Origin: Polymyxa betae
Lineage: Eukaryota > Endomyxa > Phytomyxea > Plasmodiophorida > Plasmodiophoridae
Direction of reading: 5' to 3'
Assembly (NCBI GenBank): GCA_003693705.1
Contig: RBZT01000312.1
Span: forward strand, 186,827 to 250,826
DNA: 64,000 nt
Of the stretch, positions 23,489 through 36,481 are shown piece by piece. Position numbers and translations under genes: made by a program. The notes under the pieces are model-generated. The model had not been told where the DNA came from. It was given only the letters and a program-made list of their open reading frames with translations, and ran no database searches. The first letter of the stretch is position 1, and every line of letters begins with the position of its first letter.

Positions 23489-26400
23489 CTATACTGAATT
23501 CAAGCCAACCTCTTTCAATCGCGCTTGAAGCTCTGAGATACGAACCTGATTTCTACTAATGATTTGTCTTGGATTTTCGATAGGCGTTTGTGATGATTGC
23601 CCTGGTTGCACAGGTACCGCTTGAATCCCTTGCCGTTTTATATTCAGCTCCTTTCTAAGAGTGTTAATCTCCTTGATCAACTCGCTGTTTTGCTCCATGA
23701 CGCGATGCGTTTCACGACTTCGCCGTTTGCTGTCGTTTTCAACGCTGCGCTTTAACCGATCGATTTCTCGACGCAGATACGTAGATTGCTTATTATACTC
23801 GGCTTCTATATCTGGCTCCCGATCAACCATAGTCGCATTGGCTTGCACATATGTTGCAACGAGCTGTGTGACGCCTTCCAGCATAGCGGCATCTTCCAAA
23901 TGCACTACATGATCCAGATCGAACATCTGCCTTTCAGATTGAGCGCGAAGATGCTGTCCTTGATGCCTGGCTTCATTTATGCTAGACTGGATTTCGTTTG
24001 TCTGCTTTTTGAGATCTTCAACCGCTTGCTTTAATGTCCCGTTATCAGAATGCAACAGTTCCAGCTCTTCATCCATTTTCTCTTCTTGCTCTTGCATTTC
24101 TGAAATTTTGCATTCATGTGGTTCGATTTCTCGTTTGAGCTCTTTAATTTGATAATCTAATACAAACTTGTATTTCTCCATCTCTTGATTCTTTTTCTTC
24201 AGCTCGTAGATAGTGCGCTCCTTATCACCAATGGTAGCGTCAAGAGTGCTGATTTCAGATTTGTTTCGGTCAATTTCTTGACGCAGCAATGTAATTTGCC
24301 CACGAACGGATTCTTCCTTTTCCGACATCATTTTCAGTTCTTCCTTCTGATCCTCAATATCATTAGAAAGACTACTGAACCGTTTCTTCATTATTCCATT
24401 CTCGCCCTTTAATCGCAATGTAGTCTCACGTTCAGCAGCGAGTTGCTGATCGAACTTCTCCTTCAGCTCCTGAATTTCAACATCAGTGTCTTGCTCCAAC
24501 TGGCGTTTGGTCTCGTTAAATTCGCGAAGAATCGCTTCTTTCTCTTCCAGTAATCGTTCCACACGGTCCTTTTCTCGATGAAGCATCTCTTCTAATTCTA
24601 CCTGCCTCTCATCCAATGCATCTTGATGCCTCTCATCTGCAATATGCATCTGACGATCCCATTCTTCTTCCTCTTTCTTCATCTCCAACTCCAATTCGTG
24701 GTAAGCTTCCACTTCTTTCATGATCTGTTCTTGGTGCTCTTGCTTTGCCAAAGCCAGTGTTGCCGCTTGCATTTCTTCCAACTTCTTCACTGCTTCTTCG
24801 TAATCCATTTCCATGTCCTGTTTTTCATCCTTCAACCTATCATAAATCTTCTTCTGTTCCTCGAGTGCCACCTGACACGATTCTTTCACTTCTTTTAGTT
24901 TCTCGTTATGGCTCATTTCTTGCAAACGCAGCTGATACTCATTGTGTAGCGTCAGCTCGTCGACCTTGTTTTTCATATCGTTTGTTAGTGTGGCTCTTTC
25001 CTCTAAATCAGACCTAGTAACTAACACTTCCTCGCTCCACGGTATCTGAGAAGCAGCGGACGACGAGCTACGCCCTTCTTGTTCTCTGACATCAAACACA
25101 GCAAGACAGCCATCTGCACCGGCAGAAAAAAGCATAGTATCATCACGAGAAAGCCGTAATCGATTAACGGCGGCTGAATGGCATTGATAATCCTGGCAGT
25201 GGCCTACCAAATGAGTTGGTCCTTAGAGACAAAATATGAGTGCAGCATTTACCTGTTAATGGGAACTTGAATGAACGGACTTGACCTTGCTCAGTTCCAG
25301 CAAACAACATTCTCTCAACCGGGTGCGAAAGTATAATCTGGGTAAGAACGGTGCCAGCATCAACTTCCTTTTGGACCGAAGAATCCGAGATTTCCTGATG
25401 TGGCTTTAGGAAACCTTTGAAAGATAATCACTGAATCTACCTTGAGAACACGATCATTTCCGACGGCATAGATTTTGCCATCATGGCTACAAACGGCTTG
25501 ATAATACTTGCAGCCCTTCTGGACGTACTCCCGCTCACGCTGCCCAGACTTTGCTGAGAACTCATAGACAGCACCATCAGAGCCACTTGTTATAACGGTC
25601 TGATCATCATGGGTCCACTGAATGGATGATACTCTGGGAGGCCACGTCTTATGAAGGCACTGTCAGATGCAACGTAAACGCTTACCTCTGATTATGACCT
25701 CGCAATGTGCTGATTAGATCGCATGTATAAGTTGAATACACCACTATCATGCTGCCATGGACGGCTGCGAACATATGCCCGCCAGACGAAAACTGGACTT
25801 CGCGACAGTTTTTCACGTTGATTTCTTTGCAAGGGCGGATATCGTCCATCAATAGATTCATCAGGCGAAGTTTATCAGTGAAACCGATAACGAGCTGGAA
25901 TCCCGTTGGATGAATAGCAACAGAAAGACATTGTTCGGTGAAATTTTTGACACACTCCATTGTTCGATCTAGGTAGTTCCAGACGCGAATGGTGCAATCG
26001 GCACCACAGGTGACGACGAGCGGTTTTCGGATGCAAACATCCATGCCTAGAATAGGACCCGAATGGAACGACTCCAACAAAGATTCAAATTTGATTTCAT
26101 CCGGCTTTAGAATGTCGGTGTTGGCGAGTGATAGGAAATATGCTCGTGATGCCGATGTGGTAACTGCAAGCAGCTGTTCGGACGGATTCAATGCGATATT
26201 CTGGACATCAGCAGTCGTAGATTGCCGGACATGGAGTCGCTTACACGATGCTAATAGAGCCCCGTGCTCATTGTCAGATGAGACAAGGTCGAACAGAAAC
26301 ACGAGGCCATGCCGAGACCCGCACACCAAGCCATGATTGAATCCTGATAAACACAAGGCGCTGGCCTGTGATGTCGAATTTACTGAGCCCTCACCGACGT

Positions 26401-27251
26401 GGTAATGCTGGTGACTGACAGTTCCTGGTTCGACTCCGACCGTGTTCAGATTGATTGCTTGGACGAACGTTGATCCCAGCGGACTGCAAACGAACACGAT
26501 GCCCGCTTGTGTACCCAGTACGAGACTATCTTTAAGCCAAGCATGCGATATGAAGTCGTGTTGGCTGATGTCTTTGAAGTCGCTGGCGATCGGTTCGAAT
26601 TGCATCGATGATGATAATCGATACAGAGAAATACGGCCATGCCCGATCACGACAACTAGAGTTGGGTCATATGTTGAGAAGCTACATTGATGCATTGCAG
26701 GAGAAGACGTCTGCATTGAATTAGGGGTCGCCAGTGAGCTGATGTCGTCCACGCCGGCTCCAGATGCTGATCTCACTGAGTGCAAGGGGCGTATCTTTTC
26801 CCACATCCAGTTCGTCAAGAGATAATCGGGAGCAGCACCCAGTGTTAATAACAGTTTGCCATCCGGCGAGAACGACATCCAAAGATACTGCATAATTTGA
26901 CCTGACATTATTACCTAAACTTGATTTGTTTGAAATCTGAGGCCGATAGATCTATACCAAACAAACCTTCCTCTTCCGTAAGGTTTGCACGTCAAAGATT
27001 GTGATTATGGCACGATCAGAAGCTTCGGCAATGGCAACGAATCTTCTGTTAGGCGACAGAGCTAAAGTGGTGATACGGGACCCTTCGCTCCCAAAGATAA
27101 ATCTTTGAGTTTTTTTCTCAACATTATAGATTACTACTGAGTGGCCAGCAGGATAGAGAACGACATTCTCGTCTACGAAATGCAGATGAGAGAGGACCTC
27201 AGGGCTAAGACCCAGCGTATGCACATGGCTTAAGACAGGAGCTGACGCCAT
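23489..27251 (-). CDS. CFAP57: cilia- and flagella-associated protein 57 (CFAP57/WDR65)
   Basis: CFAP57 is a WD40 plus coiled-coil axonemal protein needed for assembly of a subset of inner dynein arms. The start at 27251 gives MASAPVLSHVHTLGLSPEVL. The WD40 half shows family hallmarks: [58 protein letters not shown] and FSSGGHMFAAVHGSMIVVYS, each closely matching the human blocks ([65 protein letters not shown]). The second half is a long coiled coil with KGENGIMKKRFSSLSNDIED and KFVLDYQIKELKREIEPHE, again nearly co-linear with human CFAP57. Roughly 1,170 residues over four or five exons; introns lie near 26.93, 25.66, 25.42 and 25.23 kb. Confidence 0.92.
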
Positions 27252-27407
27252 TTCGGCCAGATCAGATCTGGCTCATGTACCCTGAAGATCATGACGTGCA
27301 GCATTACTTCCAGCAATCTTTAGGAAAGAGCGTCCATCATAATCCGGTCGTTCTTATATCTGAGAATGCTGCATTCAACGCGATTTGCAGCACCCATCAA
27401 ATTAAAC

Positions 27408-29734
27408 CTACCCATTTACGAGCATTTTATTTGCTGAGTCGATTTGCAATTGAGCGAGTAAGTTTTGGATTCGATGTTGAAGGGCGACAATTTGTTCCTT
27501 TTCCAATGGCACGTAACCCGGGATACTATCTCCTTGCCTATGTCGTTTCTCTTTCTCCAAAAGAACTTCCAGCAAACCAATTTCTTCTTTATCGCCAATC
27601 ACGGCATCGGGGAGTAATGGTCGAGGCGCTGGTAACTTCTTCCGATCTGGCATAGATAAAGCTTCAGGCAAGGCATCACTCTCAGCACGGTGAATTTTTC
27701 GAATCCATGCTCGAACACAGGAGTTTGTCAACATTCTTCTTCGCACTTCAATTGCTGCCAAATTCCGCTCAGTCTTACGCCTGCAATGCTTGATGTACAG
27801 GATCCAAGCCCGAAACGCTTTTGATTGCAACGATATACTCCAGTGTTGCAGAGCAAATATCTGTAAACGTCGCCATGATAATGCTCGATGCCATCGAATG
27901 AGAATATTAAAACATTTTCTATGCCGCCATAATCTTGTTACAACTCGAAAAGTTTTTCGCTTCTTCACGAATCCAAGCCAATGAAGGAAAGATTCTCGAT
28001 AGGTTATAATTTTTGAAAGGCTCCGGCGCCTCTGCAGCCGTAACCAAGCAATCAGCAATGTCCTTCTTCGAAAATTGTTTGCAGCTCTTAAATCATGCGC
28101 TAGCCTTAGCCAAAACGACAATAGTCGCTGCCTGTAGTGTAGCTGAGCAACCTGGGTTTTCTGTTTGCAATTATGAAGATGAACGAACAGAGCTGTGAAT
28201 GCATTTTTCCGCAACTTGTTGCGATCAAAAGAAATGGCTTTAAACAGTGATCGGTATTTTTTCAAAACCGAAATGACTAAATTCCTCTGGGATAGTGAAC
28301 GAATGATGAAAGTAATTCGTCGCGTACGATCTACAAACGATTTCCACTCTTGAAAGAATGGCAAAAGCAATCTTCGACGCCAGCAAGCTGTAATTGATGC
28401 ATTCACACGCCAACAGCGGAAAAAATGACGTTTTTTAACGTCAAACCATGCGAAGTTGCAACGCCACTCATACAGGTAATTAGACAGAATTCGACGATCA
28501 TCGAACGCCCTGGCCTTCAGAATGACATTAAACTAAACCGATTGAAAACTGTTCATAGGTTACCTTCGATAACGAATAGTCCCATCGCCACGCGATATAT
28601 ACTTTTTGCTGCAATCGCAATTAGCAAGTCAGGTAACATTTTTGACAGCCGGTGATGTACTTTGAGCGCAGAACGGTAATGTTGAGTTGAAGACATCTCA
28701 GCTATCCTTCTTGCAGATCGTACGCGATAAAGACGAACCCATTTGCGAAGAAATGATCTCAACGGATAGGAAGATTGAATACTCTAACAGCGCTTTCAGC
28801 CAGACCAATCATGGAAAAGCAGAAAATACCTGAATCCTCTTGAACCGTAACCAAGGATAGAATACTTTCTTCCAGACTACACAGTTATCAAACCGGATAG
28901 CTGTCGAGATCAACTTGTTCCGCCGCTTCTGGATTTCTAGAAAACGAGACTCCCAGGCGATCCAATATCCCAACAGGAACATTTTCCTAGAGGTTTTTAA
29001 CGCCGATCGCCATCGCTTTAGAATCCTTCGCTAAATATGATGTCAATTTGCTTACGTTAGAAAGTCAGTATAAATTTACAGTCAGGAAGCTTTGGCGATA
29101 CTTCTGTACAGATGATTTGGAAAGACGAGTTTGATAAAGCCAATGTTTAACAGCTGGTCGTAAATGCAGCTTGGCTTCCAACCGGGATCTCCATCTGCCA
29201 AATGCAATCTGGCGGCGATACTTAAAAATGCACACTCTAACAGAGGGCTTTGATCCTCGGCGAGCAGATCGCCCTATCACAGGATTAATCGCATGACGAT
29301 GCCTTTTCCTTTCACCCACGAGCTAGATACGATCTCCAAGCCGTCCAGGCTCGTATTAGAGAACGCCGATAATAATCGCGTCGCTGCTGGGCGGCCGAAA
29401 TCCATCGCTTCCAATAAGTCACTAAAAGGGCCATACAATGCCACGATCCAGCTTGCTTATAGGTCCGATGCTTAAGCACATATCGACGCCATATAGAAAT
29501 GGCATGCAAACGTTTTTGTTGATTCGCTTGCCTAGCCTGCACCCATCTCCGGTTCACGATTCTTAGAAGCCGGTGCTGGCATGAAGCCGTCTGGAACGTC
29601 TCGAGAAATTGCAGTTTCTTCGCCTTCGAGGTGACATCCCGCCATTTCCGTATAGCATAGCACTCAGCAAATGAATGCTGTCTAACGGCCATACTAATGA
29701 GGCGATATGGCCAAGTATCGTAAACGTGTCTCAT
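27408..29734 (-). CDS. SFI1-like centrin-binding repeat protein
   Basis: SFI1 proteins form a long alpha-helix that binds centrin through repeated motifs of about 23-35 residues with conserved Trp and hydrophobic positions, at spindle-pole bodies and centrioles. The ATG at 29734 gives MRHVYDTWPYRLISMAVRQH, and the whole product (about 700 residues over several exons) is basic, Trp/Arg-rich and helical, with recurring units such as AISIWRRYVLKHRTYKQ, LIRAWTAWRSYLARG, LLIAWLRLQRRRSL, ALQHWSISLQSKAFRAW and CVRAWIRKIHRAE. No other domain is visible before a short coiled tail ending at 27408. I cannot tell a true SFI1 orthologue from another centrin-binding repeat protein. The 5' end lies only 73 bp from the KMO start, so overlapping upstream exons are possible. 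Confidence 0.62.
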
Positions 29735-29807
29735 CCTGGCTTTGGCAGAGCCAAGCGGCCCCAGGCGCAGCCAGCCATCAGTCCATTATTCACTTGTTTG
29801 CGGCAAG
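29735..29807. promoter_or_regulatory. 73-bp divergent spacer (SFI1-like / KMO)
   Basis: The two start codons face away from each other with only 73 bp between them, so a shared bidirectional promoter, or overlapping 5' untranslated regions, is likely. No TATA-like element or telo-box is visible in it. Confidence 0.4.
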
Positions 29808-31459
29808 ATGGTCGTGACCATTGTAGGCGCTGGTCTGACCGGCTCCATGCTGGCCATCTTATTGGCAGAATATGGAGAGAAAATCGTCATCATGGAAAAG
29901 AGAAACCAGGAGCCAGAAGATGAATTTATCGACTGCAGAGAAACGGCGCATCTTGTCAATCCGAACAAAAGGTGGGCCTGGCGACAGCTGCTTTGACGCT
30001 ATGTTAAAATCGGATAAGGTCGATCAATTTAGCACTATCGTTCAGAGGAATCGCCGCTCTGAAGAAGGCTGGTCTTTTTGAGAAAGTTCGGCCGCTACTA
30101 GTTACGATGGAAGGACGCTGTGTGCATCCCCTTAATAGTCCCGTCAATGTCCAACCATACGGTCACGAAGGACAAGTATTGCTAATCAGATCGAACAGAA
30201 CTTTTCATATAATATGTTTTAGGCTATTTATTCTGTTGCCAGATCAGACATGAACTCGTTTTTATTGGAACATATGAAATCTCTTATGAATGTATCGATT
30301 CGCTTCGGATGTATTTCTGAACGAGTATCTTCTGATGGGGAAGTTATTTTCGTCGATAATGGCCATCGGCAAGCAATGCCTTCAGATTTGATTATCGGCG
30401 CTGATGGAGCATTCTCTTCTGTTCGGGATTCGCTATTAAAATGCTCGCGAATCAACGTCGAACATCAATCGCTTTCTGTTGGGTATAAAGAATTCATTCT
30501 GCCGGCCACGTCTTCTGGATCGTATGCTCTCCCATATCCAAATGCACTGCATGTCTGGCCTCGGCATTTACTTGGTATGCTGGTGGCGTTGCCCAATTTC
30601 GACGGGTCGTTTACATGTACATTGTTTATCCCCTGGGATGGACCAAGAGGACTAGATGCTTTGGATAAAGCTAGTGATGAGCAAGTATTTCACTATTTTC
30701 AGGAGCTATTCCCTGACATCTGCGATCTCGTCCCAGATTTAATCGACCAGTTTCGATGTAGCCCCTCAAGCCCATTATTGACGGTGAAAACCAATCCTTG
30801 GAATTGGGTACTGCTATTGCGAAACCAATTTGGTGGGCTTACGATAAGTAGGGGAAAGTTGTACTTCTTGGTGACGCTGCTCATGCTGTGGTCCCTTTCT
30901 ATGGGCAAGGGATGAATGCTGGATTTGAAGATGCATTACTGTTTCAAGAAATTTGGGATGTAAGGGCATCAGCTCAATGCTGTCTCTGTACTGATCAGTT
31001 CCAGGAGCAAAGAGGGGATATTTCCAGAATATTAACCGAATTCAATAAGCGTAGGCAACCTGGAGGAATTGCATTGGCTGATTTATCTTTGAGGAATTTC
31101 CACGAGGTAATTCCATCCATCTAAAAATTCAAGGGTTGTTTAGTAGTGATTTAGATGAGTTGCCTAACCGTCCACAGAACATTTCGCTGGAAGAAGCGTC
31201 TTGAAAGTGTCAGTTTTTCGTTAACTATTGCAAAACAATTCTAAATTGCACTGTTTAGGCCCTCTCTCACTACTTTCCAAATCTCTGGATCCCGTTGTAT
31301 ACGATGGTTAGCTTTACACGCATGCCTTACGAAAAAGCTACACGCCGAGCGAGACTTCAAAATAAGATCTTGTACTCAGTGCTGGGATCATGTTCACTTC
31401 TTCTGTCAGTATCGGTTGGTGCATTAATACTTCGATACAGGAGAATGCGTTTCGAATAA
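29808..31459 (+). CDS. KMO: kynurenine 3-monooxygenase
   Basis: FAD-dependent hydroxylase that converts kynurenine to 3-hydroxykynurenine using NADPH and O2, on the outer mitochondrial membrane, in tryptophan breakdown and de novo NAD synthesis. The start gives [20 protein letters not shown] (GxGxxG FAD motif, residues 7-12). Later exons carry [19 protein letters not shown] (the DG motif), [20 protein letters not shown] and FTCTLFIPW, then [20 protein letters not shown] regenerated after removing a short intron near 30.85 kb, then [15 protein letters not shown]. The C-terminal part has [20 protein letters not shown] followed by a hydrophobic segment ([20 protein letters not shown]) that would be the membrane anchor. 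Several short introns interrupt the gene. No other pathway gene is in the window. Confidence 0.9.
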
Positions 31460-31552
31460 TAGTCTAGATATGCTTATTCTATTATTAACAAGCTTGTTAA
31501 AAAGTGTACTTGATTCTATCCAAAAATAAAAATATCTGTTCTAGCTAACAAT

Positions 31553-34069
31553 ATGGATAACAGTTTGCGGGCACGGTTGGATGAACTAGTCGGCCAACCT
31601 GTAGATGTGGCGTATTCTCTCGCTGTTCAGAAGATCAACAAGTATGGGAAGCTTCAGCGTCGAATCATCGTTTTGGGGAATTATAGCATTTTTACATTAA
31701 AACTATCTGGGAATGGATCCAGAAAGAAAGTCTCTATCCAACGGCAAGACCATCTCTATCATTTGCTTGAAGTCAAAGTCACAGATCAAGAGGTGCGGTT
31801 GGAATACATGACGTTCTGAATCCGACAGGCTGATTCTCTGGTTCAGATCGCAATGTTCTTTCCTGATTTCCAGTTACGAGTAGTCGCTGAACTTGGGACT
31901 GCGCTGGAGCTCATAAGGAATTTATATAAAGAATATTGCAAGCTAACAAACTCCTGTACTGATGGATCTGTTGCCAAATTTTCAGGTAATTTGAGAAGTA
32001 AACGTTCAACACCATTGCCAATGTCCTATCCAGGGAAATTCTCAACCGACTATATCTCGTCAGCAACACTATTGAAAAGTATTCAGATCCGTATGTCAAC
32101 CAACAACATTTGTAATTGCCAAACTTTGACAATACGGCAGATATGTCGGATTCGGCGGCGTTCTCTTACAGGTTTAATGGGGCATGTAAATTATTCGATG
32201 CCAAGCCTACCTACGAGGCTAGAATGAACCTATTAGCTGCTTATACAGCCGCTGCCAATGCCGATCGTGACTCAGAGCGCGTCCTGTATATGACCCCCGA
32301 ACGATACCCGAATCTGGATTTACCCATAATCCAGGCGCTATTCAAAGCACTCTTCTACGGAATGCCATTTGTTAAAGTCGGTCGCGTCATCATTTCATGA
32401 TCAGCGCCGCTCAGCAACCTCAATCAGGTGCTCATACATAATATCGCTCTGAAAGATGCCGGTACGATCACAGCATTAGAAGCCATCGCTCGATTCCCAA
32501 TCGCTCGCATTCTCGAGATGCGCAAGGTGGGCGCCACGATCGCCAGCGTCCCTGCCCTGCGAAGGTTCATACCGGCCCAGCGCTCCCCTGTTCGCTCATC
32601 TTGTTGACTGTAGTGCTCTAATGCGACCCAGCGGATTCGACTCGTTCGACATCTCAGGAAATGAGTTGGAAGGTAACGGACGTTACCACGATGTGGAGGC
32701 GCTGAACACGTTCTGGTGACAGATGACGGGATGCTGGTGATCGCAGATGTTCTTACTGCCTGGACGACGCCATTGGAGTTGCTGTCGGTGGCCCGACTGC
32801 GTTCGATGCAGCTGGGCACGGGTCGGTTCGCTGCCGCCATCTTAGACAACATCGCTCTACGTCGATCGCTGAAATCGCTCGGTATCGATTGACTTTTAGA
32901 TGATCGTCAATAATCTCAACTTCATGATAGATTTATCGGGAAATGTACTCGGTACGGCTGCCGGTGATAACTTGCAGAAGTATTTGGAGTCGCCAGACTG
33001 TGCTCTGCAACGCATCATCCTCTGCAACTGCCAGATTGGTGGTGAAGCCTCGGTCTTGGTGGCAGCGGCTCGTTGCCCGACCATGGTGGAGATGAACGTG
33101 GCCAGAAATCCCTTCTCGGACGCCGCTAGTCTCAACCTCTGCGATGCGATCGCATCCAGCTCCAGCCTGCGTCATATCGACATCTCATTCCTGAAGCTGG
33201 CACCGCGAGTCATCGAAGCCATCGTGGCGGCGACGTTTCGATCCGATAACAAAGAAAATATGACCATAATCTTGAACGGCAACGATCTCGGCGAGGAGGT
33301 CGGAGCCAAAATCGCCTCGATTTTGAGCGGCTGTGACAGCATCCGCGAACTGCACCTGGACAATTGCGAACTGGGCCAGTACAGCGTCATGCTGGTCCTG
33401 AAATGTCTGACCGGCAGAAAGATCGTCAAGCTGACTGTCGCCGGGAATATCGTTGATGGCGAGCAGCGTTCAAAGACGGAGGTGGACACGATGGCAGAGA
33501 CGTTGGGGGCGTTCATCTGCGAGACGAAGACGATTGAGGAGCTGTCCATCGCTGATAACGGGACGGCGCGGGCCGCCATCAACGTCCTGCCCATGGTGGA
33601 GATGATGAAGCAGGGTCATGGCAAAATGCTCAAGACGCTGGACGTCCAGGGCAACGCTTTAGGAGATGAAGGTATCGCCGCCCTTGCCGAACATCTGGCC
33701 CAGAACAACACGCTGCATTCTCTGTTTCTTGATCACAACAATATCAAGGTATTCGTCGAATTATTTGCAAAGCATTTTCGTGTTGAAGTTGATATCGTTA
33801 GCTGCGAGGATTCGAAGCGTTAGCGCGCGCCCTCGAGACGAATGTCTCGATTGTCAATATGCCGTTCCCCTCTCGAGACTACAAGTGCGCCCTGCACATG
33901 ATCGGGACGAATCAGGTGAGAGTTTTGATCCATTATTAGGACAAGAAACCAGTTAACGAGAGCATGTTAGGATGACCTAAAGAATATCCCGAACTTGATC
34001 GAATCGAAAATCGTTCGGAATCGAAATATTCTGGCGCCTGGTCATCAGAATCATAAAACGCCATGGTAG
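31553..34069 (+). CDS. CARMIL-like leucine-rich repeat protein
   Basis: CARMIL proteins (LRRC16 family) bind capping protein and regulate actin assembly at membranes; they have an N-terminal PH-like domain, about 16 leucine-rich repeats and a helical tail. The start MDNSLRARLDELVGQPVDVA leads into a strand-rich segment (KYGKLQRRIIVLGNYSIFTL) that fits the CARMIL PH-like module. The repeats run from about 32.1 kb: NFMIDLSGNVLG, LQRIILCNCQIGG, MVEMNVARNPFSDA, LRHIDISFLKLA, IRELHLDNCELGQ, LKTLDVQGNALGDEGIAALA, LHSLFLDHNNIK, then GFEALARALETNVSIVNMPF, where CARMIL ends its last repeat. A 57-nt intron joins ALHMIGTNQ to DDLKNIPNLIESKIVRNRNI, matching the capping helix after the repeats. More tail exons with Ser/acidic stretches may follow up to about 34.9 kb. 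Confidence 0.62.
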
Positions 34070-35530
34070 CAGGTCGGAGCTAATCACAAAAATGACAGCA
34101 GAAAATCGAATAAAAGCCCACCGCTCTCATTATTTCAGAAGCCCTATTGTAATTTCAGTTATCGGCCTGCGATATGCAGCTACCAACGATGTCCGTCCGA
34201 GCAAAATCGTTCGGTTGATCGATGGGAATTACGGTCTCCGTCACGGTATCCGGACGCAACCCGCACGATCTAGGCTTCGAGCGCCGATGGCATTGTCGGC
34301 GTGCACAATCCCAATTCTCTCTCTTGCACGAACACCATTTCGGAGACGATGATTGTAGAGGCCTTCCTCTTCACGATCCCATTGATGAGTTAGCGATCAC
34401 CGCACCGACCGTAATACTGATCCCGTCTCAGCTTCTCAAATGACTGATCTCTTGTCGTCAGATCGCCAGTTGCTGAGTCCCGATAGCGAGTCTTGGAGCG
34501 ATTGAATGACAAAGCCTCTAACATTGCAATTCTTGCTTCTCCAATCATCGATGATGATGAAGATGCTCAGCTGGGGAACCTGGAACAACATTCGGTCATG
34601 TCGTGTAGATCAGGATCAAACATAACAACAGAAGAATCGGCAGGAATCTGCGAACCAGATTCTGGATTGTAAGCTTCTAAACAGCGCTCGCTCCAACTTT
34701 CGAGGTAAATGATCGATTGAAGATGAAACTTCAAAGACCTGATTTCCACAATCCAGATATCGAGCTAGCTGAAGGCACGAATGAGCGACTCCTTCCTCTA
34801 GAGAATCCTCTCTTTCGAAGGTTGTCCGTTAACGAGGCGGAATCTAGACGTCGTTTCATCGGCGGTGCCGCAAGAGAAAACAGCACGTTTAGCCTTATCG
34901 GCTAGAGAATTAGAGCCAGTAGATCGCCGGGACATTGCTGCCAATGTTAGGACATTCGCCGGTCGGCCTTAATTACTCTGCTTTGATTGTAAAGCTGTTA
35001 AAGCTTTATGGAAGGGACTGGTAGCTTATGCGTAGACGAATGTCTAAACCCTGTCTGAGCATTCTCCTTAATTCCTATTTGTAAGTATTGCTAGCATCGG
35101 CTGCAATGTTATTATCTAACCTAAGCCATTTCAAGCGTCTTCGACAACTCGAAGATCGTTTGTCGCGTTCACGAATGACAGATAATCGGGCGCGGCATCG
35201 CGTTTATTCATTAGCTTGAGAAGAAGCAAATCTTGATCCATGTACCCGCCATTCGATGGTCGGAAGTGTGAATCAGATATGGCGCTCCTATGTGACTCAC
35301 TTGTCGTGACACATACGATGGGAGTCAGACTTGGGCGGCAAACCCTAGCGTCACTCCGGTCCTGTCAAATCAGCCGACTGCGCGGTTTTCGAATCACTCT
35401 CTCATTCGTTAAAGAAGTGCGCTCTCTCGCTCCTACGGTAGGACAAGACCCTCGCGGAGTCCGCATTCGGTTTTCAACGACTATCGGGGCCAATATAGTT
35501 ACTGTGTGAGTCCGCGGGTATCGCTCCATC
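34070..35530. other. possible tail exons of the CARMIL-like gene, then promoter region of the zinc-finger gene
   Basis: Plus-strand fragments such as SNIAILASPIIDDDEDAQLG (about 34.52 kb) and a frame ending FIGGAARENSTFSLIG at 34905 look like low-complexity acidic/Ser tail exons, possibly of the preceding gene, but I cannot connect them in phase with confidence. From about 34.95 to 35.53 kb I see no gene. A telo-box-like AAACCCTAG lies at 35340-35348. Confidence 0.35.
35340..35348. promoter_or_regulatory. telo-box-like motif AAACCCTAG
   Basis: The motif lies 183 nt upstream of the zinc-finger gene start at 35531. A promoter role is inferred only from recurrence of the motif near other starts. 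Confidence 0.3.
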
Positions 35531-36481
35531 ATGACGGACAATACTAACCTCGATGCCATGGCCAGCGGTGGCTCGCCTCACATTTCGTCCGCCACTGCAT
35601 TGGGAACGGACCACGGCGGCGGCTTTGAAATTCCCTTCGCAAAACGCCAGCGGGAGGACGCTTGCGACGAATCTGCCGCTAAAAAAGGCAAGATGGATAT
35701 GAACAGCGACTCCGAGTTGCTTAAAGAGGATGCTGCGGCCCCCCAGGCCGATTTTAACAAGGGCTCCTGTCATCAGTGCAAATCGCGCCGTGCTATTGGC
35801 GATCTGATTTTCTGTACTAATATTGTCGATAAGAAGAACAAGCACTGCCGGAAGAAGTATTGTGAAGGCTGCTTAAAAAAGTTCTATAAGGAAGATGTCA
35901 GTGATCCTTCGCAGAGGACCAATTGGTCCTGCCCTTCCTGTCGTAAGATGTGTTGCTGCGCTGCCTGTCGAAGGCGTCGTGATCCTAAGGAAGCGTCGTC
36001 CCAAGTGGCTGCTCATCAGATGCCTAACGATCAGCCAATGATGCAATCGTTAGGTGGCCAGATGATGCAACCGAACTTTCCTCCATTCGAATCCTCTGGA
36101 ATCTTTTCGTCGTTAATACGGGAACCATCTGGTGGTACACCGATTTCTTACATGGCTAACAATATGAGCGCATTTCAGCCCCAATTGCCCCAAGAGCATC
36201 CTCTGTTTAGCAGCCAAGGAAGCTCGACTGGCGGCGTCGCTCAAAGCTCATCATTCGCCATGCTTTATGCTGTGGCGCAGATGCCTCATGTCCGAGATCA
36301 GATCAAGCAGATTCTAGACCGATCTGATTTGACCGACGAGGAGAAGGTCGAATCTATTGCCGCCCTATTACGTCGAGCCGTCGTTGGCGACGAGAACGCA
36401 GATGGCAATGGTCAACAGCAATCGGATGACCCCGCGACGTGTGATGAGACAACGAACGAGTTTGGCAACGAAGAGGCTTGA
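35531..36481 (+). CDS. CDCA7-type zinc-finger protein (zf-4CXXC_R1)
   Basis: An intronless 316-residue protein. Residues about 78-150 hold the Cys-rich domain: CHQCKSRRAIGDLIFC, KHCRKKYCEGCLKKFYKED, NWSCPSCRKMCCCAACRRRR. The spacing C-x2-C, C, C-x4-C-x2-C, then C-x2-C-x3-C-x-C-x2-C is the pattern of the zf-4CXXC_R1 family, best known from vertebrate CDCA7, which recruits the HELLS chromatin remodeller to hemimethylated DNA and supports DNA methylation. The N-terminus is acidic with a basic cluster (FAKRQREDACDESAAKKGK), a plausible nuclear signal; the rest is Gln/Pro/Met-rich and acidic at the end. No N-terminal HELLS-binding helix can be identified by eye, so it may be a plant-style member with another partner. 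Confidence 0.75.
   Translation: MTDNTNLDAMASGGSPHISSATALGTDHGGGFEIPFAKRQREDACDESAAKKGKMDMNSDSELLKEDAAAPQADFNKGSCHQCKSRRAIGDLIFCTNIVDKKNKHCRKKYCEGCLKKFYKEDVSDPSQRTNWSCPSCRKMCCCAACRRRRDPKEASSQVAAHQMPNDQPMMQSLGGQMMQPNFPPFESSGIFSSLIREPSGGTPISYMANNMSAFQPQLPQEHPLFSSQGSSTGGVAQSSSFAMLYAVAQMPHVRDQIKQILDRSDLTDEEKVESIAALLRRAVVGDENADGNGQQQSDDPATCDETTNEFGNEEA

Noticed and set aside
26428-26445. GGTTCGACTCC, resembling a tRNA T loop
   Set aside because: It lies in CFAP57 coding sequence and no cloverleaf can be built around it.
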